This document shows positions 5,425 to 12,646 of a DNA stretch of 16,866 nt, in pieces. The notes under the pieces are model-generated. The model saw only the letters and a program-made list of their open reading frames with translations, did not search any database and was not told the origin of the DNA. Position 1 is the first letter of the stretch. The number at the start of each line of letters is the position of its first letter. The stretch spans positions 1-16,866 of the forward strand of contig CAMOLY010000008.1 in the NCBI GenBank assembly GCA_946619065.1, given 5' to 3'. The position numbers and the translations under genes were made by a program. The DNA is from an uncultured Clostridia bacterium (GTDB taxonomy: Bacteria; Bacillota; Clostridia; Oscillospirales; Oscillospiraceae).

Positions 5425-6669
5425 TCAAAGGGCCGGATCCAGCCGATACTTCCAGTCCGGCTCCTCTTTCCGGGTTTTCCAGCGCCCGCCGGTGAAATCC
5501 GGGAAGGGGACCGGCATGGAGCCCTTCTCGATGGATTCGGCGCTGAGAGCGGAGATCGCCATCCAGGCTGCCGCGTCATAGACATCGATGGGCATCGGCA
5601 GGCCCTTGTCCAGAGCCTCAAAAAACGCGTCGATGACCAGGTAATCCATGCCCCCGTGGCCCTGCTCCTTTACGCCGTCCCCGCGGTAGCGCTTCCAGAT
5701 CGGATGCCGCCACTGCTCGATGTAGTCCTTCCGGTTGCCGAACTGCGGCGCCCAGTTCCATTCCGCGGCGCCGTAGTCCGCCCCGTCCAGAAAGACCGAC
5801 TGTGTGGCCTCCTCGTAGAAACCCTTCGTCCCCCGGACGCAGAAGCCCCGGCTGTAGTAGCGGGGCAGGGTGGTGTCCAGGGTGATGCAGACGGTGGAGC
5901 CGTCGGCGCAGGTGAGCAGGGTTTTCACGATATCCCCCTGGCGAAATACCGTCTGTCCGTACTTCTCCCGCAGCTCGTCGTGATTTTCGATGTAGGCGTG
6001 CAGTCCGGCGGCCCGGGAGGCCACAGACACCAGGGAGACAAAACGGTTGCCGTTGTTGATGCGCATCAGCTTTGCGATGGGGCCGATCTCATGGGTTGGA
6101 TAGTTCTCCCGGTTGCCGGTCAGATATTCCCGGAACCGGTAGTGGCGGTTCTCGTTGCCCCGGGAGACCTCGTCGCGCAGATCGTGCAGATAGCCGCCGT
6201 CGCAGTGGACGATGTCACCGAACATACCGTGCCGGACCATGTTCAGCGCCATCAGCTCATATTCTCCGTAGACACAGTTTTCCAGCAGCATAAAGGGCGT
6301 CCCGGTCTGCTCCTGGACCTCCACAAGGGTGCGGCAGTCCTCCACGCTGTAGGCCCCGCCTACCTCGATGGCAACGGGCTTTCCGGCCCGCATGGCGCGG
6401 ATTGCCGCGTCAAAATGGTTTGACCAGGCCGAGAAGACCAGAACCACGTCAACCTCCGGCGCGTCGATGAGAGCCCGATAGTCCTCTGTCAGGACCGCCG
6501 GAGCGGGGCGGCCCTTCGCGCGCAGGGCGGCCCCGGCCGCCCGGATCCGGTCGCTGTATACGTCGCAGAGTCCCGTGACGGAGATGTAGTCGAGATCGGA
6601 CAGCAGGTTTTCCACCCACCAGCCGCCGCGGCAGCCGAGTCCGATCACACCGGTTCGGAATGTTTTCAT
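5425..6669 (-). CDS. Gfo/Idh/MocA family protein, GH109-like (alpha-N-acetylgalactosaminidase-type)
   Basis: A 414-residue protein with an N-terminal Rossmann fold (TGVIGLGCRGGWWVENLL, residues 7-24). Its later motifs are those of glycoside hydrolase family 109: LLENCVYGEYELMALNMVRH, GYLHDLR and NYPTHEIGPIAKLM, the last containing the conserved histidine in a PTH-x2-GP context. GH109 enzymes use tightly bound NAD+ to cleave terminal alpha-GalNAc through a transient 3-keto intermediate. No signal peptide is present, so a cytoplasmic role is likely, for example on imported sugar. Start ATG 6667-6669 follows AGGAGG, and a promoter is visible upstream. It is transcribed alone and convergent with rsgA. 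A plain sugar dehydrogenase is the main alternative; substrate is not proven. Confidence 0.82.
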   Translation of the reverse strand: MKTFRTGVIGLGCRGGWWVENLLSDLDYISVTGLCDVYSDRIRAAGAALRAKGRPAPAVLTEDYRALIDAPEVDVVLVFSAWSNHFDAAIRAMRAGKPVAIEVGGAYSVEDCRTLVEVQEQTGTPFMLLENCVYGEYELMALNMVRHGMFGDIVHCDGGYLHDLRDEVSRGNENRHYRFREYLTGNRENYPTHEIGPIAKLMRINNGNRFVSLVSVASRAAGLHAYIENHDELREKYGQTVFRQGDIVKTLLTCADGSTVCITLDTTLPRYYSRGFCVRGTKGFYEEATQSVFLDGADYGAAEWNWAPQFGNRKDYIEQWRHPIWKRYRGDGVKEQGHGGMDYLVIDAFFEALDKGLPMPIDVYDAAAWMAISALSAESIEKGSMPVPFPDFTGGRWKTRKEEPDWKYRLDPAL

Positions 6670-6763
6670 TGCTGTGCGTCCTCCTCATTGCCAGCCCGGA
6701 AGCCCACGGGGACAGAGCCCTCGCGCGACGCGCCCCGGTTCCGGGCGGAAGAATTCTGCGTCC

Positions 6764-6792
6764 ATTATAGAGCACAGCGGCGTTTTTTTCAA
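6764..6792 (-). promoter_or_regulatory. Promoter of the GH109-like gene
   Basis: On the minus strand, TTGAAA (6787-6792) and a perfect TATAAT (6764-6769) are 17 bp apart. The leader would be about 90 nt. A plus-strand promoter diverges from it about 30 bp away. Confidence 0.75.
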
Positions 6793-6823
6793 GGCTGCGC
6801 CACGGACCGGACAGCAATTCTTC

Positions 6824-6852
6824 TTGCAAATCCGACGGGGATCGGATAAAAT
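6824..6852 (+). promoter_or_regulatory. Promoter of the MmcQ/YjbR accessory gene run
   Basis: TTGCAA (6824-6829) and TAAAAT (6847-6852) are 17 bp apart. The -10 box overlaps an in-frame ATG at 6851, which argues for the later ATG at 6905 as the real start of the next gene. Confidence 0.65.
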
Positions 6853-6904
6853 GAAAAAAACCGGGGAGAAAAGCGAACGATCTGAAGAAACCGGGGTGTG
6901 CCCT

Positions 6905-7312
6905 ATGAATTACAACGCATTGATTGCCTACGTACAGGAAGCCTACGGCGTATCGCCGGAATACCTCTGGGCAGATTATCCGGAAGCATTCATCCTTCGC
7001 CGTCCGGACAACCGGAAGTGGTTCGGCGTTGTGATGGATGTGGACCGCGTCAAACTGGGGCTGCCCGGATCGGGTAAGGTGTTTCTGCTGGACGTGAAAA
7101 CCGGTCCGATCCTGGGCGGGCCCTTCCTGGGTCAGCCGGGCATCGTCCGGGCCTGGCACATGAACAAAAGCCACTGGCTGGGCATCCTGCTCGACGGCAG
7201 CGCCCCGGAACAGACGATCCGGGAGCTGCTGGATCTCAGTTACACGATGACCGCCGGCAGAACGGGTCCTGCGGCAGAAACGGGAGGAAAACGACCGGAT
7301 AAACAAAGATGA
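6905..7312 (+). CDS. MmcQ/YjbR family protein
   Basis: A 135-residue protein. The first ~115 residues match the YjbR/CyaY-like fold of the MmcQ family (YPEAFILRRPDNRKWFGVVM; later GKVFLLDVKTGP; later HMNKSHWLGILLDG). It is annotated as DNA-binding in databases, but its role is uncertain. The C-terminal ~20 residues after SYTMT are low-complexity and polar and are probably a tail. The ATG at 6905 is chosen because the upstream in-frame ATG at 6851 lies on the predicted -10 box; the ribosome site is poor. Its TGA overlaps the ATG of the following GNAT remnant (ATGA), which shows the original operon arrangement. Confidence 0.85.
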   Translation: MNYNALIAYVQEAYGVSPEYLWADYPEAFILRRPDNRKWFGVVMDVDRVKLGLPGSGKVFLLDVKTGPILGGPFLGQPGIVRAWHMNKSHWLGILLDGSAPEQTIRELLDLSYTMTAGRTGPAAETGGKRPDKQR

Positions 7313-7515
7313 CTGAAATCAGAACGAACCGGCTGATTCTGCGGCCTTTCCGGGAATCGGATTATGATGATCTGTACGAATTCCTCTCGCAGCTGAGAGA
7401 CGACGAATTCGAGGGCTGCCCAGGGATCACATACGAAAACGGCGCGCCGATCTGGAAGGATACCTTCGTTTACGCAATCCTGGAAAGCGACGTCCGGAAA
7501 GCTTCGGAGGGGTGA
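7309..7515 (+). pseudogene. GNAT N-acetyltransferase remnant with large internal deletion
   Basis: The 68-codon ORF begins like a full GNAT enzyme (TNRLILRPFRESDYDDLYEF, then PGITYENG) and continues from codon 43 straight into residues typical of the family's C-terminus (ENG-APIWKDTFVYAILESD). Normal length is about 170-185, so about 100 residues including the acetyl-CoA binding loop are missing. The junction at GAAAACGGC (7435-7443) encodes ENG, which occurs on both sides in related proteins; this points to a deletion between short direct repeats. The frame is kept open, but no acetyltransferase could work. It is ATGA-coupled to the upstream gene, and its end holds the ribosome site of the next gene. 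Confidence 0.75.
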
Positions 7516-7524
7516 GAAACGCGT

Positions 7525-8133
7525 ATGAATGCTGCGATCCTGTACGTTCACGGAAAAGGCGGCAGCGCGGCGGAATGCGAGCATTACCGGCCGCTGTTCC
7601 CGGGCTGCGCGGTTTTCGGCCTGGATTATAAGACCTTTACGCCCTGGGAAGCCGGTCCGGAAATCCGCAATGCGGCAGAAAAGCTGAAAATCGAGTACGA
7701 TCATATTCGCCTGATTGCCAACAGCATCGGCGCCTTTTTCAGCATGAGCGCCGAAATCGACCGCATCATCGATCAGGCTTATTTCATTTCGCCCATCGTT
7801 GATATGGAGAAGCTGATCTGCGAGATGATGCGGTGGGCGAACGTGACGGAAACGGAGCTGAAAGCCAAGGGCGTGATCCGCACCGGCTTCGGTGAGGATC
7901 TGTCCTGGGACGATCTCTGCTATGTGCGGGCGCACCCGGTTTCGTGGCGCGTTCCCACCAGCATCCTCTATGGAGAAAACGACAGCCTGACGTCATTGGA
8001 GACTGTCAGCGCCTTTGCGAAGGCGCACCACGCCTCCCTTACCGTGATGCGGGGCGGCGAGCATTGGTTTCATACCGAGGAACAGATGCGGTTTTTAGAC
8101 GACTGGCTTCGAAAAGGAGGAATGGAACGGTGA
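7525..8133 (+). CDS. Alpha/beta hydrolase
   Basis: A 202-residue single-domain serine hydrolase. The oxyanion region AAILYVHGKGGS is at residues 3-14, the nucleophile elbow is IANSIGA with Ser67 (an N-S-I-G form of GxSxG), the acid is Asp153 in GENDSLTS, and the base is His180 in GGEHWFH. All three catalytic positions are intact and there is no signal peptide, so a small cytoplasmic esterase or acyl hydrolase is likely; the substrate is unknown. The ATG follows GGAGGGG (7506-7512), which overlaps the end of the GNAT remnant. The next gene starts with a GTG overlapping this TGA, so the two are coupled. Confidence 0.88.
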   Translation: MNAAILYVHGKGGSAAECEHYRPLFPGCAVFGLDYKTFTPWEAGPEIRNAAEKLKIEYDHIRLIANSIGAFFSMSAEIDRIIDQAYFISPIVDMEKLICEMMRWANVTETELKAKGVIRTGFGEDLSWDDLCYVRAHPVSWRVPTSILYGENDSLTSLETVSAFAKAHHASLTVMRGGEHWFHTEEQMRFLDDWLRKGGMER

Positions 8134-8489
8134 AAAATGATGTAGCGGTCTGCGGATTGGATTGCACACACTGCGACGCCTATCTGGCGACGGTAAATGA
8201 CGACCTGGCCCTGCGGGAGAAAACCGCGCAAAAGTGGAGCGAGATGAATCAAACCCGGATTCTTCCGGAGCAGATTGCCTGTGAGGGCTGCAGGACAAAC
8301 GGGATTAAGAATCTGTACTGCCTGGAGCTTTGTGAGATCAGGCAATGCGCGCGCAAAAAAGGCTATGCGAGCTGCGGAGAATGCGCGGAAATGGAGGACT
8401 GCCGGACAGTGGACATCATTCTCCGGCACCATCCGGAAGCCCGGGATAATCTGCGGTCCGCAGGGAACGAAGAAACAAAAGCAAAATGA
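8130..8489 (+). CDS. DUF3795 cysteine-rich protein
   Basis: A 119-residue protein starting at GTG 8130, supported by AAAAGGAGG (8112-8120). The N-terminus CGLDCTHCDAY, and the later pattern C-E-G-C, C-x3-C-x3-QC, then KGYASCGECAEMEDC, is the hallmark of DUF3795. These cysteines probably bind zinc or another metal, but the family has no established function. It overlaps the end of the alpha/beta hydrolase by 4 nt (GTGA) and is followed after 13 nt by a small kinase gene, so it is a middle gene of one transcription unit. An upstream extension of the frame exists but lies inside the hydrolase gene and is not credible. Confidence 0.87.
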   Translation: MKNDVAVCGLDCTHCDAYLATVNDDLALREKTAQKWSEMNQTRILPEQIACEGCRTNGIKNLYCLELCEIRQCARKKGYASCGECAEMEDCRTVDIILRHHPEARDNLRSAGNEETKAK

Positions 8490-8502
8490 GAGGCCGGAAC
8501 GG

Positions 8503-9018
8503 ATGGCGGATACGATCGGAACGAAAATCCTGGTGCTCGGCTGCCCCGGAAGCGGGAAGAGCACCTTTGCGCGCAGGCTGCACGAACGAACCGGCCTGCC
8601 GCTGATCCATCTGGACCGGCTCTTCTGGCTTCCGGATCGGACGCACATCTCCCGGGAAGCTTTTGACAGGCGCCTGACTGAAATATTATGTCAACCAAAA
8701 TGGATCCTGGACGGAGACTATAATCGAACCTGGGAGGTGCGCATTCGCGCCTGCGACACGGTCATCTTTCTGGATTACGATGAGGCGCTGTGCCTGGAAG
8801 GCATTGCCGCCCGTGTCGGACAGGACAGACCGGACATGCCCTGGACAGAGCAGACATTGGATCCCGAGCTTGTTGCTCTGGTACAAGGATACCGAACGCA
8901 GAGCAGGCCTGTTCTGCTTGCGCTGCTGGCACGGTATCCGGAAAAACGGCAATGGATTTTTCACACCCGCGTCGAGGCGGACCGTTGGCTGTCCGCCCTG
9001 CCGGAACGGGCAGATTGA
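8503..9018 (+). CDS. FlaR-like P-loop kinase / AAA-type ATPase
   Basis: A 171-residue P-loop NTPase with Walker A GCPGSGKST (residues 13-21), followed by the adenylate-kinase-like HLDRLFWLPDRTHISREAF and WILDGDYNRTW. Basic residues near the C-terminus could form a lid. This pattern fits proteins annotated as DNA topology modulation protein FlaR or adenylate-kinase-like. The name FlaR has little biochemical support; a small-molecule kinase is equally possible. The ATG at 8503 gives a natural N-terminus just before the P-loop; its ribosome site is weak. It lies 13 nt behind DUF3795 in the same unit. Confidence 0.83.
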   Translation: MADTIGTKILVLGCPGSGKSTFARRLHERTGLPLIHLDRLFWLPDRTHISREAFDRRLTEILCQPKWILDGDYNRTWEVRIRACDTVIFLDYDEALCLEGIAARVGQDRPDMPWTEQTLDPELVALVQGYRTQSRPVLLALLARYPEKRQWIFHTRVEADRWLSALPERAD

Positions 9019-9028
9019 GAGCGGAAAA

Positions 9029-9059
9029 CAGCCGGTCCCGGCGGATCGCGCCGGGGCTG
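9029..9059 (+). other. Strong intercistronic hairpin before the carbonic anhydrase gene
   Basis: CCCGGCG (9037-9043) pairs with CGCCGGG (9049-9055), extended by CAGC (9029-9032) with GCTG (9056-9059). No U-tract follows, so it is not a standard terminator. It may limit read-through or protect the 3' end of the upstream mRNA. Confidence 0.5.
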
Positions 9060-9087
9060 CATACAAATAATGCCAGGAGGGATTGCA

Positions 9088-9648
9088 ATGCAGGAAGCGG
9101 AAATCAACCGGGATCTTGCGAGGCTGATGGCGGGCAACGCCCAATACATCGGAAAGCGGAGCACAATCGGAGACATCTCCGGGAGGCTGCGGCTGCAAAC
9201 CGCAAAGGAAGGGCAGCGGCCGTTCGCCGTCGTCCTTACCTGCTCCGATTCCAGGGTGATCCCGGAGGCGATTTTTCAGTGCGGGATCGGAGACCTGTTC
9301 GTCATCCGGGTCGCGGGGAACGTTGTGGACGACCATCAGCTCGGCAGCGTGGAATACGCGGTGGGCCATCTCGGCACCGGGCTTGTCATGGTGCTCGGCC
9401 ACACCCAGTGCGGCGCCGTCGCCGCGGCGATCCACCGGGAGGCGGAAGGCTGTATCCGGACGATCACCGACGAGATTTGCGCGGCGATCGGCGACGAGAC
9501 CGATCCGGACCTGGCCTGCTGTCTGAACGTGAAGCGGAGCGTCGAACGGATCGAAAACAGCCTTCACACCGAACCGGACGGCCCCAACGGCGTTACCGTG
9601 GTCGGGGCCGTGTATGACATCCGAAGCGGCGCCGTCAGACTGATCTGA
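9088..9648 (+). CDS. Beta-class carbonic anhydrase
   Basis: This enzyme interconverts CO2 and bicarbonate in the cytoplasm, supplying bicarbonate to carboxylases. At 186 residues it matches the short beta class of Firmicutes. The zinc ligands are visible: C52-S-D54-S-R56 and H105-T-Q-C108. D54 and R56 form the usual dyad, and the AGNVV loop (residues 76-80) is intact. The start at 9088 is chosen for GGAGG with good spacing; an upstream in-frame ATG at 9070 precedes this site. A hairpin separates it from the kinase gene, and a clear terminator follows. No separate promoter was found, so it may depend partly on upstream transcription. Confidence 0.95.
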   Translation: MQEAEINRDLARLMAGNAQYIGKRSTIGDISGRLRLQTAKEGQRPFAVVLTCSDSRVIPEAIFQCGIGDLFVIRVAGNVVDDHQLGSVEYAVGHLGTGLVMVLGHTQCGAVAAAIHREAEGCIRTITDEICAAIGDETDPDLACCLNVKRSVERIENSLHTEPDGPNGVTVVGAVYDIRSGAVRLI

Positions 9649-9684
9649 ACTTCGGTCAGAAAACACGGAACCCGTTTTTGCGCT

Positions 9685-9725
9685 TGGCCCGACACGGACA
9701 GTTTTCCCGTGCCGGGCCAGTTTTA
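9685..9725 (+). terminator. Intrinsic terminator after carbonic anhydrase
   Basis: TGGCCCG (9685-9691) pairs with CGGGCCA (9713-9719), and CACGG (9693-9697) with CCGTG (9707-9711), with one A-C mismatch between them. GTTTTA follows. It separates the carbonic anhydrase gene from the tex promoter. Confidence 0.8.
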
Positions 9726-9728
9726 CGG

Positions 9729-9757
9729 TTGCTTTTTCTGCTTTGCCGTGCTATCAT
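9729..9757 (+). promoter_or_regulatory. Promoter of tex
   Basis: TTGCTT (9729-9734) and TATCAT (9752-9757) are 17 bp apart, with an extended -10 TGC (9749-9751). The leader would be only about 25 nt. Confidence 0.7.
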
Positions 9758-9788
9758 GCAGAGAAGAATCCAGGAAAGGAATGGAGCC

Positions 9789-12047
9789 ATGAAAGACGAA
9801 ATCATTTCCGCACTGGCGAAGGAGCTGAACGTCACCGCCGCCCAGGTGCGCAATACTCTGGAAATGCTGGAGCAGGGGGACACGGTCCCCTTTATTGCCC
9901 GCTACCGCAAGGAGCAGACCCAGGGCCTCGACGAGGAGCAGATCCTCAGCATTCAGAAGCAGTACGACTATCAGAACCGCCTGGCTGAACGCAAGGAGGA
10001 CGTCCTGCGGCTGATCGCAGAGCAGGGCAAGCTGACCGATGAGATCCGCGCGGCGGTGCTCTCCTGCGGGAAGCTCTCGCAGGTGGAGGACCTCTACCGG
10101 CCCTATATGCAGAAGAAAAAGACCCGCGCGGCGGCCGCCGTCAAGGCCGGCCTGCAGCCGCTGGCGGACTGGCTGCTCTCGCTTCCGGCGTCGGGCAGTC
10201 CGGAGGAGGAAGCGGCGCGCTATCTCACGGAGGAGATCAAGGACACCGCGGCCGCCCTGCAGGGGGCGCGGGACATCGTGGCCGAGGTCGTCAGCGACGA
10301 CGCGAAGCAGCGCTGGGCCTTCAAGGACGCGATTCTGAAGACCGGCCTGATTGTCACGAAAAAGAAGAAGGACGCGGTGGACGAAAAAGAGGTCTACCGG
10401 AACTATTACGACTACAGCGAAAAGCTCTCCACGCTGGCCGACCACCGGATTATGGCGATCGACCGGGCCGAAAAGGAGAAGGTCGTCGCCGTCAGTCTGA
10501 GCTTTGACGAGCCCCGGCTGATCGAGCGGGCGGAGGCCGCCCTGCTGAAGGGCAGGCAGACTGTGGCTGAGGGTCAGCTCCGCACGGCAGCCGAGGACGG
10601 CTGCACGCGTCTGCTCTTCCCCTCCATCGAGCGGGAGATCCGCTCCGAGCTCAGCGCCCGGGCCCAGGCAAGCTCCATTGAAATCTTCTCCGGAAACGTG
10701 GAAAAGCTCCTGCTCCAGCCGCCGCTCAAGGGCCGGGTGATTCTGGGCTTCGATCCGGGCTTCTATAACGGCTGCAAGCTGGCTGTCATCGACGCCACCG
10801 GCCGGATGCTGACCACGGACAAGGTCTACCCCTTCCGCGGCAAGAACGTGGATCCCGCGCCCACCAACCAGAAGCTGCTCCGTCTGATCCGGACCTACGG
10901 CGTCAAAATCATCGCCATCGGCAACGGCACCGCTTCCCGCGAGAGCGAGAAGCTGGTGGCGGACCTGATCCGTGAGAACGGCCTGGACGTCAGCTACGCC
11001 ATCGTCTCCGAGGCCGGCGCATCGGTCTGGTCGGCGCAGGAGGCCGCCCGGAAGGAATTCCCGGACATGGCCGTGGAGGAGCGCTCTGCGGTTTCGATTG
11101 CGAGACGGCTGCTGGACCCGCTGGCCGAGCTGATCAAGATCGATCCCAAGTCGATCGGCGTGGGCCAGTACCAGCACGATCTGCCGCCCAAGGCTCTGAC
11201 CGAACGGCTGGACGAGGCCGTGATGAAATGCGTCAACCGGACCGGTGCGGATCTGAACACCGCCTCGACGGAGCTTCTGACCCACATCTCCGGCCTCAAC
11301 AGCGCGATTGCCGGGGAGATCGTCACATACCGGAACGAAAACGGTAGATTCACGAACCGCAAGCAGCTGCTGAAGGTCAAAAAGCTTGGCCCCAAGGCCT
11401 TCAAGCAGTGCGCGGGCTTCCTGCGCATTGTCGGCGGGGACGAGCCCTTGGATCAGACCGCCATCCATCCGGAGAGCTACGATGCGGCCCGCAGCCTGAT
11501 GACTGCCTGCGGCATCGCTGAGCTGGGGCAGGCGGACGCGGCCTTCCCGGCGGAGAAAACCGCCGATCTGGGCATCGACCCCTATACGCTCAAGGATATT
11601 GAGGACGCGATCCGCAGCCCGCTGCGGGACTACCGCGACCAGTTTGACGGCGCCCTGCTGCGCAGCGACGTGCTGGACATCACCGATCTCCATGTCGGCG
11701 ACAAGCTCTCCGGCACGGTCCGGAACGTGGTCAATTTTGGCGCCTTTGTGGACATCGGTCTGCATGACGACGGCCTGGTCCACGTCTCCCGAATGTCGGA
11801 GCGGCAGAACGTCAACCCGATGGATGTTGTCTCGGTGGGCGATATTGTGGACGTCTGGATCCATGAGATCGACGCCGACCGGGGCCGCATCGCCCTGTCC
11901 CTGCTCCCGCCCGATCAGCTGAAGCAGCGGGGCGAGCGCAGAAAACAGGACCGTCGCCCTGCCCCCCGCAAGCCGGACCCGGCAGCGGAGAAGCAGAAGC
12001 TGAACGACTCCCTTGCCGCCCTCAAAAACAGATTCAAGGGCATCTGA
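9789..12047 (+). CDS. tex: Tex family RNA-binding transcription accessory protein
   Basis: A 752-residue protein of the conserved bacterial Tex family (usual length 720-780), related to eukaryotic Spt6 and linked to transcription and nucleic-acid binding. Domains in order: N-terminal helical Tex_N region (about 1-200, with VPFIARYRKEQTQGLDEEQ); a YqgF/RNase-H-like domain from about residue 317 (VILGFDPGFYNGCKLAVID); helix-hairpin-helix repeats (about 490-570, LNTASTELLTHISGLNSAIA); and a C-terminal S1 RNA-binding domain (about 637-706, GDKLSGTVRNVVNFGAFVDI), then a basic tail. The ATG at 9789 is preceded by AAAGGA; an upstream in-frame extension would cross the promoter. It is transcribed alone. 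A long reading frame on the opposite strand covers the whole gene and is a codon-bias shadow. Confidence 0.97.
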   Translation: MKDEIISALAKELNVTAAQVRNTLEMLEQGDTVPFIARYRKEQTQGLDEEQILSIQKQYDYQNRLAERKEDVLRLIAEQGKLTDEIRAAVLSCGKLSQVEDLYRPYMQKKKTRAAAAVKAGLQPLADWLLSLPASGSPEEEAARYLTEEIKDTAAALQGARDIVAEVVSDDAKQRWAFKDAILKTGLIVTKKKKDAVDEKEVYRNYYDYSEKLSTLADHRIMAIDRAEKEKVVAVSLSFDEPRLIERAEAALLKGRQTVAEGQLRTAAEDGCTRLLFPSIEREIRSELSARAQASSIEIFSGNVEKLLLQPPLKGRVILGFDPGFYNGCKLAVIDATGRMLTTDKVYPFRGKNVDPAPTNQKLLRLIRTYGVKIIAIGNGTASRESEKLVADLIRENGLDVSYAIVSEAGASVWSAQEAARKEFPDMAVEERSAVSIARRLLDPLAELIKIDPKSIGVGQYQHDLPPKALTERLDEAVMKCVNRTGADLNTASTELLTHISGLNSAIAGEIVTYRNENGRFTNRKQLLKVKKLGPKAFKQCAGFLRIVGGDEPLDQTAIHPESYDAARSLMTACGIAELGQADAAFPAEKTADLGIDPYTLKDIEDAIRSPLRDYRDQFDGALLRSDVLDITDLHVGDKLSGTVRNVVNFGAFVDIGLHDDGLVHVSRMSERQNVNPMDVVSVGDIVDVWIHEIDADRGRIALSLLPPDQLKQRGERRKQDRRPAPRKPDPAAEKQKLNDSLAALKNRFKGI

Positions 12048-12085
12048 CGCGTTCAGGGGCATCTGCGGGCTTCGCATGAGACGGG

Positions 12086-12162
12086 TTTTGTGCCGCAGGC
12101 ACAAAATGGCAGCGTGCGAAGCACGGTGCGCTCCCATTAAAATCGAAAGGTTTTAATGGGAG
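12086..12162. repeat. Cluster of three consecutive hairpins downstream of tex
   Basis: Three inverted repeats follow one another: TTTTGTGCC / GGCACAAAA (12086-12094 and 12098-12106, perfect, 3-nt loop); CGTGC / GCACG around GAA (about 12113-12125); and a 14-bp stem with one G-U pair (12131-12144 and 12149-12162) closed by a GAAA loop. None has a proper U-tract, so they are not clear terminators. The dense symmetric arrangement resembles REP/MITE-like intergenic repeats. Only one copy occurs in the window, so repetition in the genome is unproven. Confidence 0.45.
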
Positions 12163-12255
12163 CCTAGTATTACTGTGGAGCGTGCTGTGTTTTGTTGCGT
12201 TCTCCCATGCTCTCATACGCACGCAGAAAAAAGCCAAAAAACCCTGATAAATCAA

Positions 12256-12292
12256 GGAAAAGCCGGAGGCTGCAAGAGCTTCCGGCTTTTCC
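12256..12292. terminator. Bidirectional terminator between tex and tRNA-Ser
   Basis: GGAAAAGCCGGAGGCT (12256-12271) pairs with AGCTTCCGGCTTTTCC (12277-12292), a 16-bp stem with one G-U pair and a 5-nt loop. TTTT lies at the outer end of either arm. It starts 7 nt beyond the tRNA 3' end on the minus strand and also stops transcription from tex. Confidence 0.8.
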
Positions 12293-12298
12293 GTAAAG

Positions 12299-12390
12299 TG
12301 GCGGAGTGAGAGGGATTCGAACCCTCGGTACGCTTTTGACGTACACACGATTTCCAGTCGTGCTCGTTATGACCGCTTCGATATCACTCC
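12299..12390 (-). tRNA. tRNA-Ser (anticodon GGA)
   Basis: On the minus strand, the acceptor stem GGAGTGA pairs with TCACTCC, followed by discriminator G and an encoded CCA (12299-12301). The anticodon arm CACGA-CTGGAAA-TCGTG carries GGA, reading UCC/UCU. A long variable arm (GTACG TCAAAAG CGTAC) marks it as a class II serine tRNA, and the T-arm holds GGTTCGAATCC. The length is 92 nt including CCA. It is a single gene with its own promoter and terminator. Confidence 0.97.
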
Positions 12391-12485
12391 ATATGACGAA
12401 CGGCGAACCGTGTGGTTCACGTTCTGCTTGTCCGCGGCGATTGCTCCCGCTTCGGCCTGGCGCGGTCATGCGCTCAAGCCTTGCT

Positions 12486-12514
12486 ATTATAGCCCATGAT
12501 CCCCGCTTTGTCAA
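12486..12514 (-). promoter_or_regulatory. Perfect consensus promoter of tRNA-Ser
   Basis: On the minus strand, TTGACA (12509-12514) and TATAAT (12486-12491) are 17 bp apart, an exact consensus. The start would be near 12479, leaving a 5' precursor of about 90 nt for RNase P. That precursor contains a small GAACC-gtgt-GGTTC hairpin. Confidence 0.85.
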
Positions 12515-12574
12515 CTGATTTTTTCACACTGTCGGAAAAAAATCAGAAACAGTGAAATGTGAGCAACTTGTTTG

Positions 12575-12603
12575 TTGACAATCCACTGAAAACGGAGTAT
12601 GAT
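12575..12603 (+). promoter_or_regulatory. Promoter of the zinc-ribbon membrane protein gene
   Basis: TTGACA (12575-12580) and TATGAT (12598-12603) are separated by 17 bp. The leader would be about 37 nt. Confidence 0.8.
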
Positions 12604-12646
12604 AAATGCGTCAGTTGACACATAATCGTTGATTGGAGGAAACGAA

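Noticed and set aside
5414..5437. TCCGGCC/GGCCGGA hairpin between rsgA and the GH109-like gene
   Set aside because: The 7-bp stem has a 10-nt loop and no U-tract on either strand, and half of it lies in coding sequence.
8686..9666. 326-codon minus-strand frame across the kinase and carbonic anhydrase genes
   Set aside because: Antisense to two well-supported genes, and its product shows no motifs.
9723..12137. 804-codon open reading frame on the minus strand opposite tex
   Set aside because: It mirrors tex, which has clear domains, and its product has no recognisable family pattern. It is an effect of GC-rich codon bias.
12170..12514. Minus-strand ORF running through the tRNA-Ser gene
   Set aside because: It covers the tRNA, its promoter and its terminator, so it cannot be a real protein gene.
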